A program made the position numbers and the translations under genes. Source: JBKPFU01 sp046728975 (GTDB taxonomy: Bacteria; Actinomycetota; Thermoleophilia; Gaiellales; Gaiellaceae). From it: a stretch of DNA of 6,676 bases. This document shows positions 1 to 6,101 of the stretch, one piece after another; position 1 is the first letter of the stretch, and the number at the start of each line of letters is the position of its first letter. Location: contig JBKPFU010000143.1 in the NCBI GenBank assembly GCA_046728975.1, positions 1 to 6,676 of the forward strand, read 5' to 3'. The notes under the pieces were generated by a model. That model ran no database searches. It worked only from the letters and a program-made list of their open reading frames with translations, and was not told the DNA's origin.

Positions 1-224
1 ATGCCCTTGGCGAAGACGTAGGCCTGGCGGTGCACGTCGGGAACGACGAGGACGGCCGGCGGGGTCGCCTTCGGCTTTTCGGGGGCAGCGGCCGTCAGCC
101 GCTTCTCGGCAGCGAAGGTCAGCGTCCCCGTCGCGAGAACGAAGACGACCGTGACCACGACGAGGCGTGGCAAGAGCGCGGCAAGCCGAACCGCCATACC
201 ACGACTTTCGGCAGAAACGAGCAT
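1..224 (-). CDS. Membrane-anchored PASTA-like protein, N-terminal part only
   Basis: The first 74 codons of a gene that continues past the left edge. The product begins with a short polar stretch, then a single hydrophobic segment at about residues 13-36 (VVVTVVFVLATG core), then an Ala/Pro/Lys-rich linker, then VVPDVHRQAYVFAKG. That last stretch resembles the opening strand and helix of a PASTA repeat (V-P-D-V ... A ... L/F ... G), a domain that binds peptidoglycan stems and beta-lactams. I would expect a single-pass protein with its domain outside the membrane. The ATG at 224 lies 12 bases after the stop of the peptidoglycan hydrolase gene, so the two are very probably co-transcribed. No good Shine-Dalgarno precedes it; the in-frame ATG at 197, behind a weak GAAAG, is an alternative. 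The PASTA reading rests on about 15 residues and is tentative; the membrane anchor is clear. Confidence 0.6.
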   Translation of the reverse strand, partial: MLVSAESRGMAVRLAALLPRLVVVTVVFVLATGTLTFAAEKRLTAAAPEKPKATPPAVLVVPDVHRQAYVFAKG

Positions 225-236
225 CGGCTTGAGTCG

Positions 237-1643
237 CTACCGGCTGAAGCGGATCACGCCTGAATCGGCGTGCGAAACCTCGCGGAAGACGTCCGGCTCG
301 CCCTCCGGGGCAGGCGACGTCGAGCCGCCGCCGTCCTGCCAGCGGAACGCTGTCCCGGCGAAGCTCTCGAACCAGGGCATCGCCTGCGGATAGGAGGTCG
401 GTGGCTGGAGCTGCAGATGCAGGTGGGGGCCCGTCGCGTGGCCGGTCGAGCCGACCAGGCCGACCTGCACTCCGGCCTCGTAGAAGGCTCCCTGCCGGAC
501 GCCGGGGTCGAGGTAGGCGAGGTGGCAGTACGTCCAGGTCAGGCCGTCACCGGTCCGAACCGTCAGGCCGATGCCGCACCGGCCGCCGGGCGAGCTGTAT
601 GAACTGACGACGACCGCGTCGGCGAGCATGTACACGGGAGAGCCCTCGGGAGCCGCGATGTCGGCGGCCGGGTAGTCGTGGTGGTGGTGCGATACCGACA
701 CGACCGCCGGCCCACCGCCGACGGGGAAGACGTAGTCGCCCTCCACGACCGGCGCGGCCAGCAGCGCCCCCGCCGCCGGCGCGAGCGAGTCGCGCTGTGC
801 TCGGCGTTGCGCGGTGCGGAGCGACGAGCGCGCGTCGTTCAGCTTCGCGCGCAGCTTTTCGATCCGCGCTTCGAAGTGCGCGCGGCGCGCCCCGATCAGC
901 CCGGCTTGCTTCTCCAGCTCGAGTTGATCCGAGAGCAGCGGCGTCCGGTCGGCACGGGCAAGGATTCGCCGCTCCGCGCGCGCGAGCGCGCGGATCCGCT
1001 TCTGCATCGACGCGAGCGAACGGCTTGCCGCCACGACCCCGCGCCGTGCCTGATCGAGCCCCTGCTGAGCCCGGTCGAGCCGGAAGGTGCCGTGGGTCCC
1101 GCCCTGGTCGAACACCTTCGCCACCTGGAGCACCTCGTCGACGTACCACTGCGCGTGGTTGTACGAGAAGATCGCGCGCGAGATGTCGGTCTGCCCGCCC
1201 GACGCGGCCAGGTACCGGGCTGCGGCGAAGACCGCGTCCTCGGGGCTCCAGGGGTCGGCGAGGCCGTCGCCGTTGGCGTCGAGGCCCCAGCGGAGCCACG
1301 TCGAGGGAAGGAACTGCATCCAGCCGATCGCGTTCGCCGAGCTCGGGCCCATGTTGCGGCCGAAGTTCGATTCAACCTTGTTGATCGCGGCGAGCACCTG
1401 CCATGGGATCCCATAGGCCGCGCCCGCGGTCTGCCACACCGCTTCGAGCTCCTGGAACGAAAGCGTGCGCGGCTGCCCGGGCGGGCGCGTCCAGCTCGCT
1501 GGAACCGCCAGCGCGCCAGCCGTGTTCGGCGTCGAGGCGCTCGGAAGGGACGCCGGCGCGGAGACGACGCGAAAGGTGTCGGCACCGGCCGTCCCCGCTG
1601 CACTCGCGAGTGCGAGCGCCAAGCCAAGAAGGACGCGCTTCAT
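237..1643 (-). CDS. Secreted two-domain peptidoglycan hydrolase: lytic transglycosylase + M23 metallopeptidase
   Basis: A 468-aa exported wall hydrolase. Residues 1-21 form a signal peptide with a probable cut after TAGA. Residues 62-180 are an MltB/SLT-like lytic transglycosylase, which cleaves glycan strands: the likely catalytic Glu is E91 in NKVESNFG, followed by AIGWMQFLPSTW and, near 161, SYNHAQWYV. A calcium-loop-like DANGDGLAD sits at 122-130. Residues 188-285 are Arg/Ala/Gln-rich and probably a coiled coil. Residues 303-435 are an M23/LytM endopeptidase, which cuts peptide cross-links: a His cluster at 319-322 with D328, H374 in TYCHL, and HLH at 407-409. C356 and C373 could pair in a disulfide. 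The ATG overlaps the pilT stop as ATGA, with GAGGG directly abutting it, so translational coupling is likely. Fusing both activities in one chain suits cutting a local opening in the wall. Domain calls are firm; substrate and role are inferred. Confidence 0.93.
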   Translation of the reverse strand: MKRVLLGLALALASAAGTAGADTFRVVSAPASLPSASTPNTAGALAVPASWTRPPGQPRTLSFQELEAVWQTAGAAYGIPWQVLAAINKVESNFGRNMGPSSANAIGWMQFLPSTWLRWGLDANGDGLADPWSPEDAVFAAARYLAASGGQTDISRAIFSYNHAQWYVDEVLQVAKVFDQGGTHGTFRLDRAQQGLDQARRGVVAASRSLASMQKRIRALARAERRILARADRTPLLSDQLELEKQAGLIGARRAHFEARIEKLRAKLNDARSSLRTAQRRAQRDSLAPAAGALLAAPVVEGDYVFPVGGGPAVVSVSHHHHDYPAADIAAPEGSPVYMLADAVVVSSYSSPGGRCGIGLTVRTGDGLTWTYCHLAYLDPGVRQGAFYEAGVQVGLVGSTGHATGPHLHLQLQPPTSYPQAMPWFESFAGTAFRWQDGGGSTSPAPEGEPDVFREVSHADSGVIRFSR

Positions 1644-2881
1644 CCCTCTGCGGTCGGGACGACGCGCAGGCCGGGCATCGGCTCTTCTCGCGGATCGGGA
1701 GCCGACTGCGGGCGCTCCTGATCCTCAGTGATCCCGGCGGCCTGGCGCTTGAGCGCGTGCTCCAGCGCGACGAGGAAGTCGTGGCGAACCGAGGCGGCGT
1801 TGGCGGCGACCTCGCGGTCGATCTCGCCGGAGAGGACGAGGTCGATCAGAGCCTGAGTGAACGTCTGCATCTGGAAGAACGCGCCCTCTTCGATCGCGTC
1901 CGGAATCTCCTCCGACTTGTTCTCGCGGATCAGGTCGGCGATCCGCGAGTTGTTCACCATCACTTCGACTGCGGCGACGCGGCCGCCCTGCACGCGCGGG
2001 AGGAGGCGCTGGCTGATCACTCCGCGTAGGACCCCCGCGAAGATCGAGCGGATCTGGTCCTGCTTGACCGCCGGAAAGAACTCGATCATCCGCCCGATCG
2101 TCTCGGCGGCGTCGATCGTGTGCATCGTCGAGAAGACGAGGTGGCCAGACTCGGCCGCCTTCAGCGCCGTCTCCGCCGACTCGGCGTCGCGGAGCTCGCC
2201 GATCAGAATCACGTCGGGGTCCTGGCGCAGCACCCGCCGGATCGCCGTCAGGTAGGACTCGGTGTCGAGCCCGACCTCGCGCTGGTTGACGATGCAGTTG
2301 AGGTCCTCGTGGAGGATCTCGATCGGGTCCTCGATCGTGACGATGTGCTGCTTCCGCGTCCGGTTGATGTGGCCGAGCACGGCGGCGAGCGTCGTCGTCT
2401 TGCCCGACCCGGTCGCGCCGGTGACCAGCACCAGCCCGCGGTGCTCCTCCGCAAGCCGGGCGACGCCAGGCGGAAGGCGCAGGTCGGCGAAGCTGGGCAC
2501 TTGCTTGGGAATGACCCGGAAGGCGAACGAGATCAGCCCGCGCTGGCGGAACACGTTGACCCGGAAGCGCGGCAGATCTTCCGCCGTGTAAGCCATGTCG
2601 AGCTCACCCGTCTCGTAGAAGGCGGCACGCCTCGCGGGCGCGAGCTCAGTGATGATTGAGAGCACCGCCTCGGAGCCATCCTCGCGCAGCGGCGTCCCGC
2701 CCTCGAGCGGCTGAAGCTCGCCGTCGCGCCGGATGACCGGCGGCTGGCCGACCTTGAGGTGAATGTCGCTCGCGCCGGCTTCCACGGCACGCCGCAGGGT
2801 GGCGTTCAGGTCCACTCGGCCGACATCGGCAGAGCCGGGCGCGGTCTTGAGACTAAGGCGCCGCTTGTCGGCGCCGACCAT
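1640..2881 (-). CDS. pilT: PilT/PilU-family type IV pilus retraction ATPase
   Basis: A 413-aa cytoplasmic secretion ATPase. Family members form hexameric rings that drive disassembly of type IV pili for twitching. The N-terminal domain has ASDIHLKVGQPP (37-48), characteristic of PilT. The ATPase core has Walker A GATGSGKT (155-162), an Asp box around IEDPIEILH (183-191), Walker B ILIGELRD (225-232, Glu229) and a His box GHLVFSTMH (246-254). VISQRLLPR (288-296) and NSRIADLIRE (311-320) are also PilT-like. From about residue 370 a Pro/acidic tail exceeds usual PilT ends. Most PilT proteins begin near the VDLN found at residue 23, so a GTG start at 2815 is a serious alternative; the ATG at 2881 has no Shine-Dalgarno and is hemmed in by a hairpin. 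The gene overlaps the wall hydrolase by four bases. No PilB, PilC or pilin gene is in view, so the partner machine must lie elsewhere. Confidence 0.93.
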   Translation of the reverse strand: MVGADKRRLSLKTAPGSADVGRVDLNATLRRAVEAGASDIHLKVGQPPVIRRDGELQPLEGGTPLREDGSEAVLSIITELAPARRAAFYETGELDMAYTAEDLPRFRVNVFRQRGLISFAFRVIPKQVPSFADLRLPPGVARLAEEHRGLVLVTGATGSGKTTTLAAVLGHINRTRKQHIVTIEDPIEILHEDLNCIVNQREVGLDTESYLTAIRRVLRQDPDVILIGELRDAESAETALKAAESGHLVFSTMHTIDAAETIGRMIEFFPAVKQDQIRSIFAGVLRGVISQRLLPRVQGGRVAAVEVMVNNSRIADLIRENKSEEIPDAIEEGAFFQMQTFTQALIDLVLSGEIDREVAANAASVRHDFLVALEHALKRQAAGITEDQERPQSAPDPREEPMPGLRVVPTAEG

Positions 2882-2883
2882 CA

Positions 2884-2910
2884 GGGCGCGTGGGCTTGGC
2901 CCGCGCGCCC
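2884..2910 (-). promoter_or_regulatory. Strong hairpin abutting the pilT start codon
   Basis: In the minus-strand RNA, GGGCGCG pairs with CGCGCCC (7 bp), followed by one C/A mismatch and then GGGC-CAA-GCCC (4 bp, 3-base loop). The stem ends two bases before the ATG at 2881, exactly where a Shine-Dalgarno would be. No U-run follows on either strand, so a classical intrinsic terminator is unlikely. It could instead mask initiation, act as a U-less terminator for the reductase gene, or mark that pilT really starts further in. The pairing is seen directly; the role is inferred. Confidence 0.55.
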
Positions 2911-2953
2911 GTCTGAAATGACCGGTCGGGCGAGAGGCCTTTCGCGCGACGCT

Positions 2954-4054
2954 CTACGACAAGCGGGAAAGCGCCTCGACGAGGCGGAGCGGCGCTCTGA
3001 CGGGACCGCGTGCGTCTGCCGGCTCGCGCACGTCGCCGCGGACGAACGCTTCGAAGAAAGGCCAGACCAATGGCGCCCGCGCGACCGCGTAGGTGAGGCG
3101 TGGGAAGCGGTCGAAGGCGAGCTTCGCCTTCCACGAAGCGGCCAGAGTTCGCCCGAGCGCGGCGTCTAGGCTGCGGTCGTAACCGGCGATGTCGTTCCGA
3201 AGCACCGCGTTCGCGGCGAGGCGTGCGCTTACGAACGCCTCGTACAGGCCGTCGCCGGAGAGCGGGTCGATCAGGCCGGCGGCGTCGCCCACGAGCAAGG
3301 CGCAGCCACGGCTCAGCTTCGAGCCCGGCGCGCGCATCGGCAGGCGATGCCCGCGGACGTCGGTGAGGCTGCTCTCGGCGATGCCGTACTGCGTGCAGAG
3401 CCGTGCGAGGTGAGCGCGAAGCCGCGGCCCTTCGTGGTCCCAGCCTCCGACGCCCACGTTGACGTGATCCCCTTTCGGGAAGATCCAGGCATAGCCGCCG
3501 GGGACGGTGCCCAGGTGGACGATCGCTTTCCCCGGCTCGTAGTCGGGCCGCGCGTTTCCTTCCAGGGCGACGCCGTGGCCCCGGAGGCCGCCGAGGCCGA
3601 GTGTCTTTGCCGTGACTCCGTTGGCGCCGTCCGCGCCGATCAGAAACGAGGCGCGGGCGCCGTTGACGCGCACGCCGTTCTCGTCGAGCAGGATGTCGGC
3701 CACTTTCTGTCCGTCCCTGAAGTCAGCGCCTGAGGCCGCCGCCTGCTCGGCGAGAAACGCGTCGAGGCGCCTGCGCTGCGTCATCAGGACGAGCGACTCC
3801 GAGCTCTTGCGCTCGACGCGGCGGCGGTAGTCGAGCCCGAGCTCGAACGTGTCGACCGAGTCCTCGACGACTGCGGCCGGGTCGACCGGCAGCTCCCGAA
3901 CCGCGCGGATCGTCAGGCCGCCGCCGCACGGCTTGTCTCGTGGAAACTGCGCCCGATCGAGCAGCAGGACCTTTGTTCCCGCGCGCGCGAGAAGATAAGA
4001 GGTCACGGAGCCTGCGGGCCCCGCGCCGACCACGATCGCGTCGAACCGCTCCAC
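2954..4054 (-). CDS. Geranylgeranyl reductase family FAD-dependent oxidoreductase
   Basis: A 366-aa flavoprotein of the family that saturates isoprenoid chains (geranylgeranyl groups of chlorophyll or archaeal lipids, and menaquinone side chains in mycobacteria through MenJ). Counting from the GTG at 4054: FAD dinucleotide fold VVGAGPAGS at 8-16 with the acidic end LLLDR at 30-34; the family signature DKPCGGGL at 40-47; GADGANG at 140-146; the substrate-side YAWIFPK at 188-194; and the flavin-binding GDAAGLIDPLSGDG at 256-269. Menaquinone side-chain reduction is the likeliest job in an actinobacterium, but the substrate cannot be read from sequence. The GTG is preferred because the ATG at 4114 lies inside the tRNA gene, whereas the GTG has TAGGAT seven bases upstream, which can serve as a leaderless -10 box or supply an AGGA ribosome site. 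The pilT gene starts 72 bases after its stop; co-transcription is possible but interrupted by the hairpin. Confidence 0.9.
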   Translation of the reverse strand: MERFDAIVVGAGPAGSVTSYLLARAGTKVLLLDRAQFPRDKPCGGGLTIRAVRELPVDPAAVVEDSVDTFELGLDYRRRVERKSSESLVLMTQRRRLDAFLAEQAAASGADFRDGQKVADILLDENGVRVNGARASFLIGADGANGVTAKTLGLGGLRGHGVALEGNARPDYEPGKAIVHLGTVPGGYAWIFPKGDHVNVGVGGWDHEGPRLRAHLARLCTQYGIAESSLTDVRGHRLPMRAPGSKLSRGCALLVGDAAGLIDPLSGDGLYEAFVSARLAANAVLRNDIAGYDRSLDAALGRTLAASWKAKLAFDRFPRLTYAVARAPLVWPFFEAFVRGDVREPADARGPVRAPLRLVEALSRLS

Positions 4055-4061
4055 GGAAGCG

Positions 4062-4067
4062 ATCCTA
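4062..4067 (-). promoter_or_regulatory. Probable -10 box (TAGGAT) for the reductase gene, leaderless transcript
   Basis: TAGGAT on the minus strand fits the actinobacterial TANNNT -10 pattern and ends seven bases before the GTG at 4054. A transcript would therefore start at or next to the start codon. No convincing -35 is seen. The same bases contain AGGA eight bases from the GTG, so a normal leadered message with a Shine-Dalgarno cannot be excluded. Confidence 0.4.
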
Positions 4068-4075
4068 ACCCCCGG

Positions 4076-4081
4076 TACAAT
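4076..4081 (+). promoter_or_regulatory. Probable -10 box (TACAAT) of the tRNA-Tyr gene
   Basis: TACAAT matches TATAAT at five of six positions and lies 11 bases before the tRNA 5' end, which gives a leader of about five bases. No clear TTGACA-like -35 is found at 16-18 bases. The box sits back to back with the minus-strand TAGGAT, so the tRNA and reductase promoters are divergent and share about 20 bases. Confidence 0.45.
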
Positions 4082-4092
4082 GCGCCTCCCGC

Positions 4093-4174
4093 GGGGGTGT
4101 GCCCGAGCGGCCAAAGGGAGCGGTCTGTAAAACCGCCGGCTCAGCCTACGGAGGTTCGAATCCTCCCGCCCCCA
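4093..4174 (+). tRNA. tRNA-Tyr (anticodon GUA)
   Basis: An 82-base class II tRNA that folds completely by eye. The acceptor stem GGGGGTG (4093-4099) pairs with CGCCCCC (4167-4173) through one T-G wobble. The D stem is CCC/GGG. The anticodon stem GCGGT/ACCGC encloses loop CTGTAAA with anticodon GTA at 4127-4129. A long variable arm (GGCTCAGCC), as expected for bacterial tRNA-Tyr, is followed by the T arm GGAGG-TTCGAAT-CCTCC (4150-4166). The discriminator is A4174 and CCA is not encoded. An integrase remnant points toward its 3' end, so the T arm and acceptor are the probable attachment site. Confidence 0.97.
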
Positions 4175-4255
4175 CTCCGCCGAGATTCCGCTCCTTTGCA
4201 GCGAAAAGCCCCGCCGCCGCGAGGCTCTCCGTTGTCGAACTAGTGAACGAGCGGG

Positions 4256-4662
4256 CTACTTCTGCCCGGATTTCTGCCCGAACAGCCGCTCCTCGAGGAG
4301 TGCCGCCTCCTCGCGGAACGTCTCGCCGGCCAGGTCGATGTAGCCCTGCGTCGTGGCGAAGTCGGAGTGTCCGGCCGTGCCATCAGCGCCGCCGGCGAGA
4401 CTCCGGCCGCCGCCGCGTTGGTGATGCTCGTGTGCCGCCCGTCGTGAAACGGGCGCATGTACCTGTCGATCCGCGCGCGCTTGAGCACGAGCCGCAGCGT
4501 GACCGCGTAGCGCCGCTCGTCGAGCGCGATCGTCCGTTCCGACTTCTCCGACTTCGGCGTGTCCGGCGCGCGGCGGACCCACGTCTCGCGGACGCGGAGT
4601 GTGGCGCCGGCCGGATCGGCAAGCGCGACGTCCCGCCAGCGCAGGCCGAGGGCCTCACCGGG
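4256..4662 (-). pseudogene. Tyrosine recombinase (phage-type integrase), degraded C-terminal remnant
   Basis: Only the catalytic half of a site-specific integrase survives. In order on the minus strand: PGEALGLRWRDV, the tail of the first Arg box; a beta-hairpin Lys region TPKSEKSERTIAL; the HxxR box in PFHDGRHTSITNAAAAG; then, in another frame, GHSDFATTQGYIDLAGETF with the nucleophilic Tyr; then a tail ending LFGQKSGQK and the stop TAG. A single missing base near 4374-4375 moves the reading frame between LMAR and GHSDF. About 30-40 residues normally found between the Lys hairpin and the HxxR box appear deleted at about 4515/4516. The N-terminal arm and core-binding domains are gone, and the first Arg box is scrambled upstream of PGEAL. 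The 3' end lies 81 bases from the tRNA-Tyr 3' end, so the gene once drove integration into that tRNA. Family is certain; it cannot be functional as read. Confidence 0.85.
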
Positions 4663-4733
4663 TAATGCAGGACACCCTGCGAACGCTAGAGCAGGCGTTC
4701 TGAGCGCGGCCTTATCGACTGCGCGAGAGCCCG

Positions 4734-6038
4734 CTACGCGCGCGCCGGCTCGGCGCGTTGGGCGAGGACCGCCTTAAGCGACCCGTCGAGGATCTCGACC
4801 GCGAGATCGATCTCGTCCTCCGTGATCGTCAGGGGCGGCGCCATCCGGAAGCAGTTCGCGCTGGTGCCTGCGCGGACGATGTTCATCGAGAGCCCGCGCT
4901 CCAGGCACTCCACGGTCACGGACGCCCCGAGCGCGTCCGCCGGCCGGCGGCTCTCCCTGTCCTCGACGAGCTCGAGTCCGGCGAGCAGCCCGCGCCCACG
5001 GACGTCGCCGATCTGCTCGTGCTCCGCCTGCAGCTCGCGCAGCCGCTCGAGCAGGTACTCGCCCCGCGCGCGGGCGCGCTCGACGAGCCCCTCCTCCTCG
5101 ATCACGTCGAGCACCGCGAGCCCCGCTGCCGCAGGAAGCGGGTCGGAGACGTGCGAGGTGACGTGCAGGAAGCCCTTCCTGACGCAATCTTCCTCGATCT
5201 CGGAGGTGGTGATCGTCGCGGCGAGCGGGATGCCGCCGCCGAGCGTCTTCGAGACCGCGACGAAGTCCGGAACGATCCCGTCGTGCTCGAAGCCGAACAT
5301 CGTTCCCAATCGCCCGAATCCCGTCTGCGCCTCGTCGAGCACCAGCAGCATCCCGCGGTCGTCGCACAGCTCACGCAAACGGCGGAGGTAGCCGTCGGGA
5401 GGAACGATGATCCCGCCGGCGGAGAGCACCGGTTCCGCGATCGCCGCGCAGAGCGAGCCGACCGACTGCTGGTCGACCAGCTCGAAGCCCGCCTCCAGGC
5501 AGGTGCAGTCGCACGTGCCGTTGCAATGACGGATCGGGCAGCGGTAGGCGTACGGCGCCGGCAGCACGAAGGCGCCGGGCAGGAGCGGCCCGTACCCGGC
5601 GTGCGCCATCGAGAAGTTGACCGACGAGATCCCCGCAAGCAGCCCGTGGAAGCTGCGTGCGAGCCCGACGACCTCGAACCGCCCCGTGTGCATCTTCGCC
5701 AGCTTGAGCGCGACCTCGTTCGCTTCGGAGCCGGTGTTGAGCAGGATCACCTTGTCGATCCCGGGCGAGAACATCGACGCCAGACGCTCCGCGAGTGCGA
5801 GCACGGGCTCGGAGAGCATCCACGAGTTCAGGTGGACGACCTCGTCGAGCGTCTTGCGAACCGCGGCGGCGATCCGCGGGTGGTTGTGCCCGAGCGTCGA
5901 GCAGATCTGGCCGGATGTGAAGTCCAGCACTCGCCGCTCGTCCGCCGTCTCGACCCAGGCGCCCTCGGCGCGCGTGACGAGGAAGGGCGCGAATGAGCCC
6001 GCGTACCGGATCAGAAAGCGCTCACGCGGGTCGGCCAC
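4734..6038 (-). CDS. Class III PLP-dependent aminotransferase, 2,2-dialkylglycine decarboxylase-like
   Basis: A 434-aa cytoplasmic fold-type I PLP enzyme. It matches Burkholderia DgdA, as recalled, at nearly constant offset: DFTSGQ (39-44), NTGSEAN (101-107, phosphate loop), LDEAQTGFGR (234-243, pyridine-binding D235), SKTLGGG (263-269, Schiff-base K264), HVSDPLPAA (296-304), IGDVRGRG (343-350), LSMNIV (383-388) and FRMAPPLT (397-404, carboxylate-binding R398). DgdA decarboxylates dialkylglycines such as 2-aminoisobutyrate and then transaminates pyruvate. Two DgdA active-site residues differ (Trp138 to F130, Met141 to L133), so plain aminotransferase activity on another amine is possible. Residues 167-180 hold five cysteines where DgdA has none. 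The GTG at 6038 has a weak GAGAG upstream; two tandem in-frame stops (6051-6056) block any longer start. It stands alone, with the integrase remnant after it and no transporter or DgdR-type regulator in view. Confidence 0.88.
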   Translation of the reverse strand: MADPRERFLIRYAGSFAPFLVTRAEGAWVETADERRVLDFTSGQICSTLGHNHPRIAAAVRKTLDEVVHLNSWMLSEPVLALAERLASMFSPGIDKVILLNTGSEANEVALKLAKMHTGRFEVVGLARSFHGLLAGISSVNFSMAHAGYGPLLPGAFVLPAPYAYRCPIRHCNGTCDCTCLEAGFELVDQQSVGSLCAAIAEPVLSAGGIIVPPDGYLRRLRELCDDRGMLLVLDEAQTGFGRLGTMFGFEHDGIVPDFVAVSKTLGGGIPLAATITTSEIEEDCVRKGFLHVTSHVSDPLPAAAGLAVLDVIEEEGLVERARARGEYLLERLRELQAEHEQIGDVRGRGLLAGLELVEDRESRRPADALGASVTVECLERGLSMNIVRAGTSANCFRMAPPLTITEDEIDLAVEILDGSLKAVLAQRAEPARA

Positions 6039-6053
6039 GGGGTCAGTCTCTCA

Positions 6054-6101
6054 CTACGCGGGTTCCTGATAGAGGCCGATCACATTTTCCTCCGGAGACA
6101 T
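6054..6101 (-). other. Possible 15-codon leader ORF (MSPEENVIGLYQEPA) upstream of the aminotransferase
   Basis: An ATG at 6101 is preceded by GAGGAGG with four bases between, the strongest Shine-Dalgarno seen in the window. It opens a 15-codon frame ending in tandem TAG TGA. The frame is the same as that of the aminotransferase, whose GTG begins 15 bases after the TAG. It may be a leader peptide that couples or regulates translation, a former N-terminus cut off by stop mutations, or chance. No peptide family is recognised. Confidence 0.3.

Noticed and set aside
678..1721. Long plus-strand open frame of 347 codons opposite the wall hydrolase
   Set aside because: Composition is Arg/Ala/Gly-rich without any domain, and it mirrors the minus-strand gene with its clear motifs; a codon-bias shadow of high-GC DNA.
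4055..4114. Longer N-terminus for the reductase from the ATG at 4114
   Set aside because: It would run through the 5' part of tRNA-Tyr and its promoter and add 20 Arg/Pro/Ala residues absent from the family. The GTG at 4054 fits better.
4175..4255. Possible terminator or attachment core between the tRNA and the integrase remnant
   Set aside because: Only a 4-bp AGCC/GGCT pairing and no U-run; no repeat of the tRNA 3' end found elsewhere in the window.
4758..5996. Plus-strand open frame of 412 codons opposite the aminotransferase
   Set aside because: Arg-, Glu- and Asp-rich without recognisable motifs, exactly antisense to a gene with complete PLP-enzyme motifs; a shadow frame.
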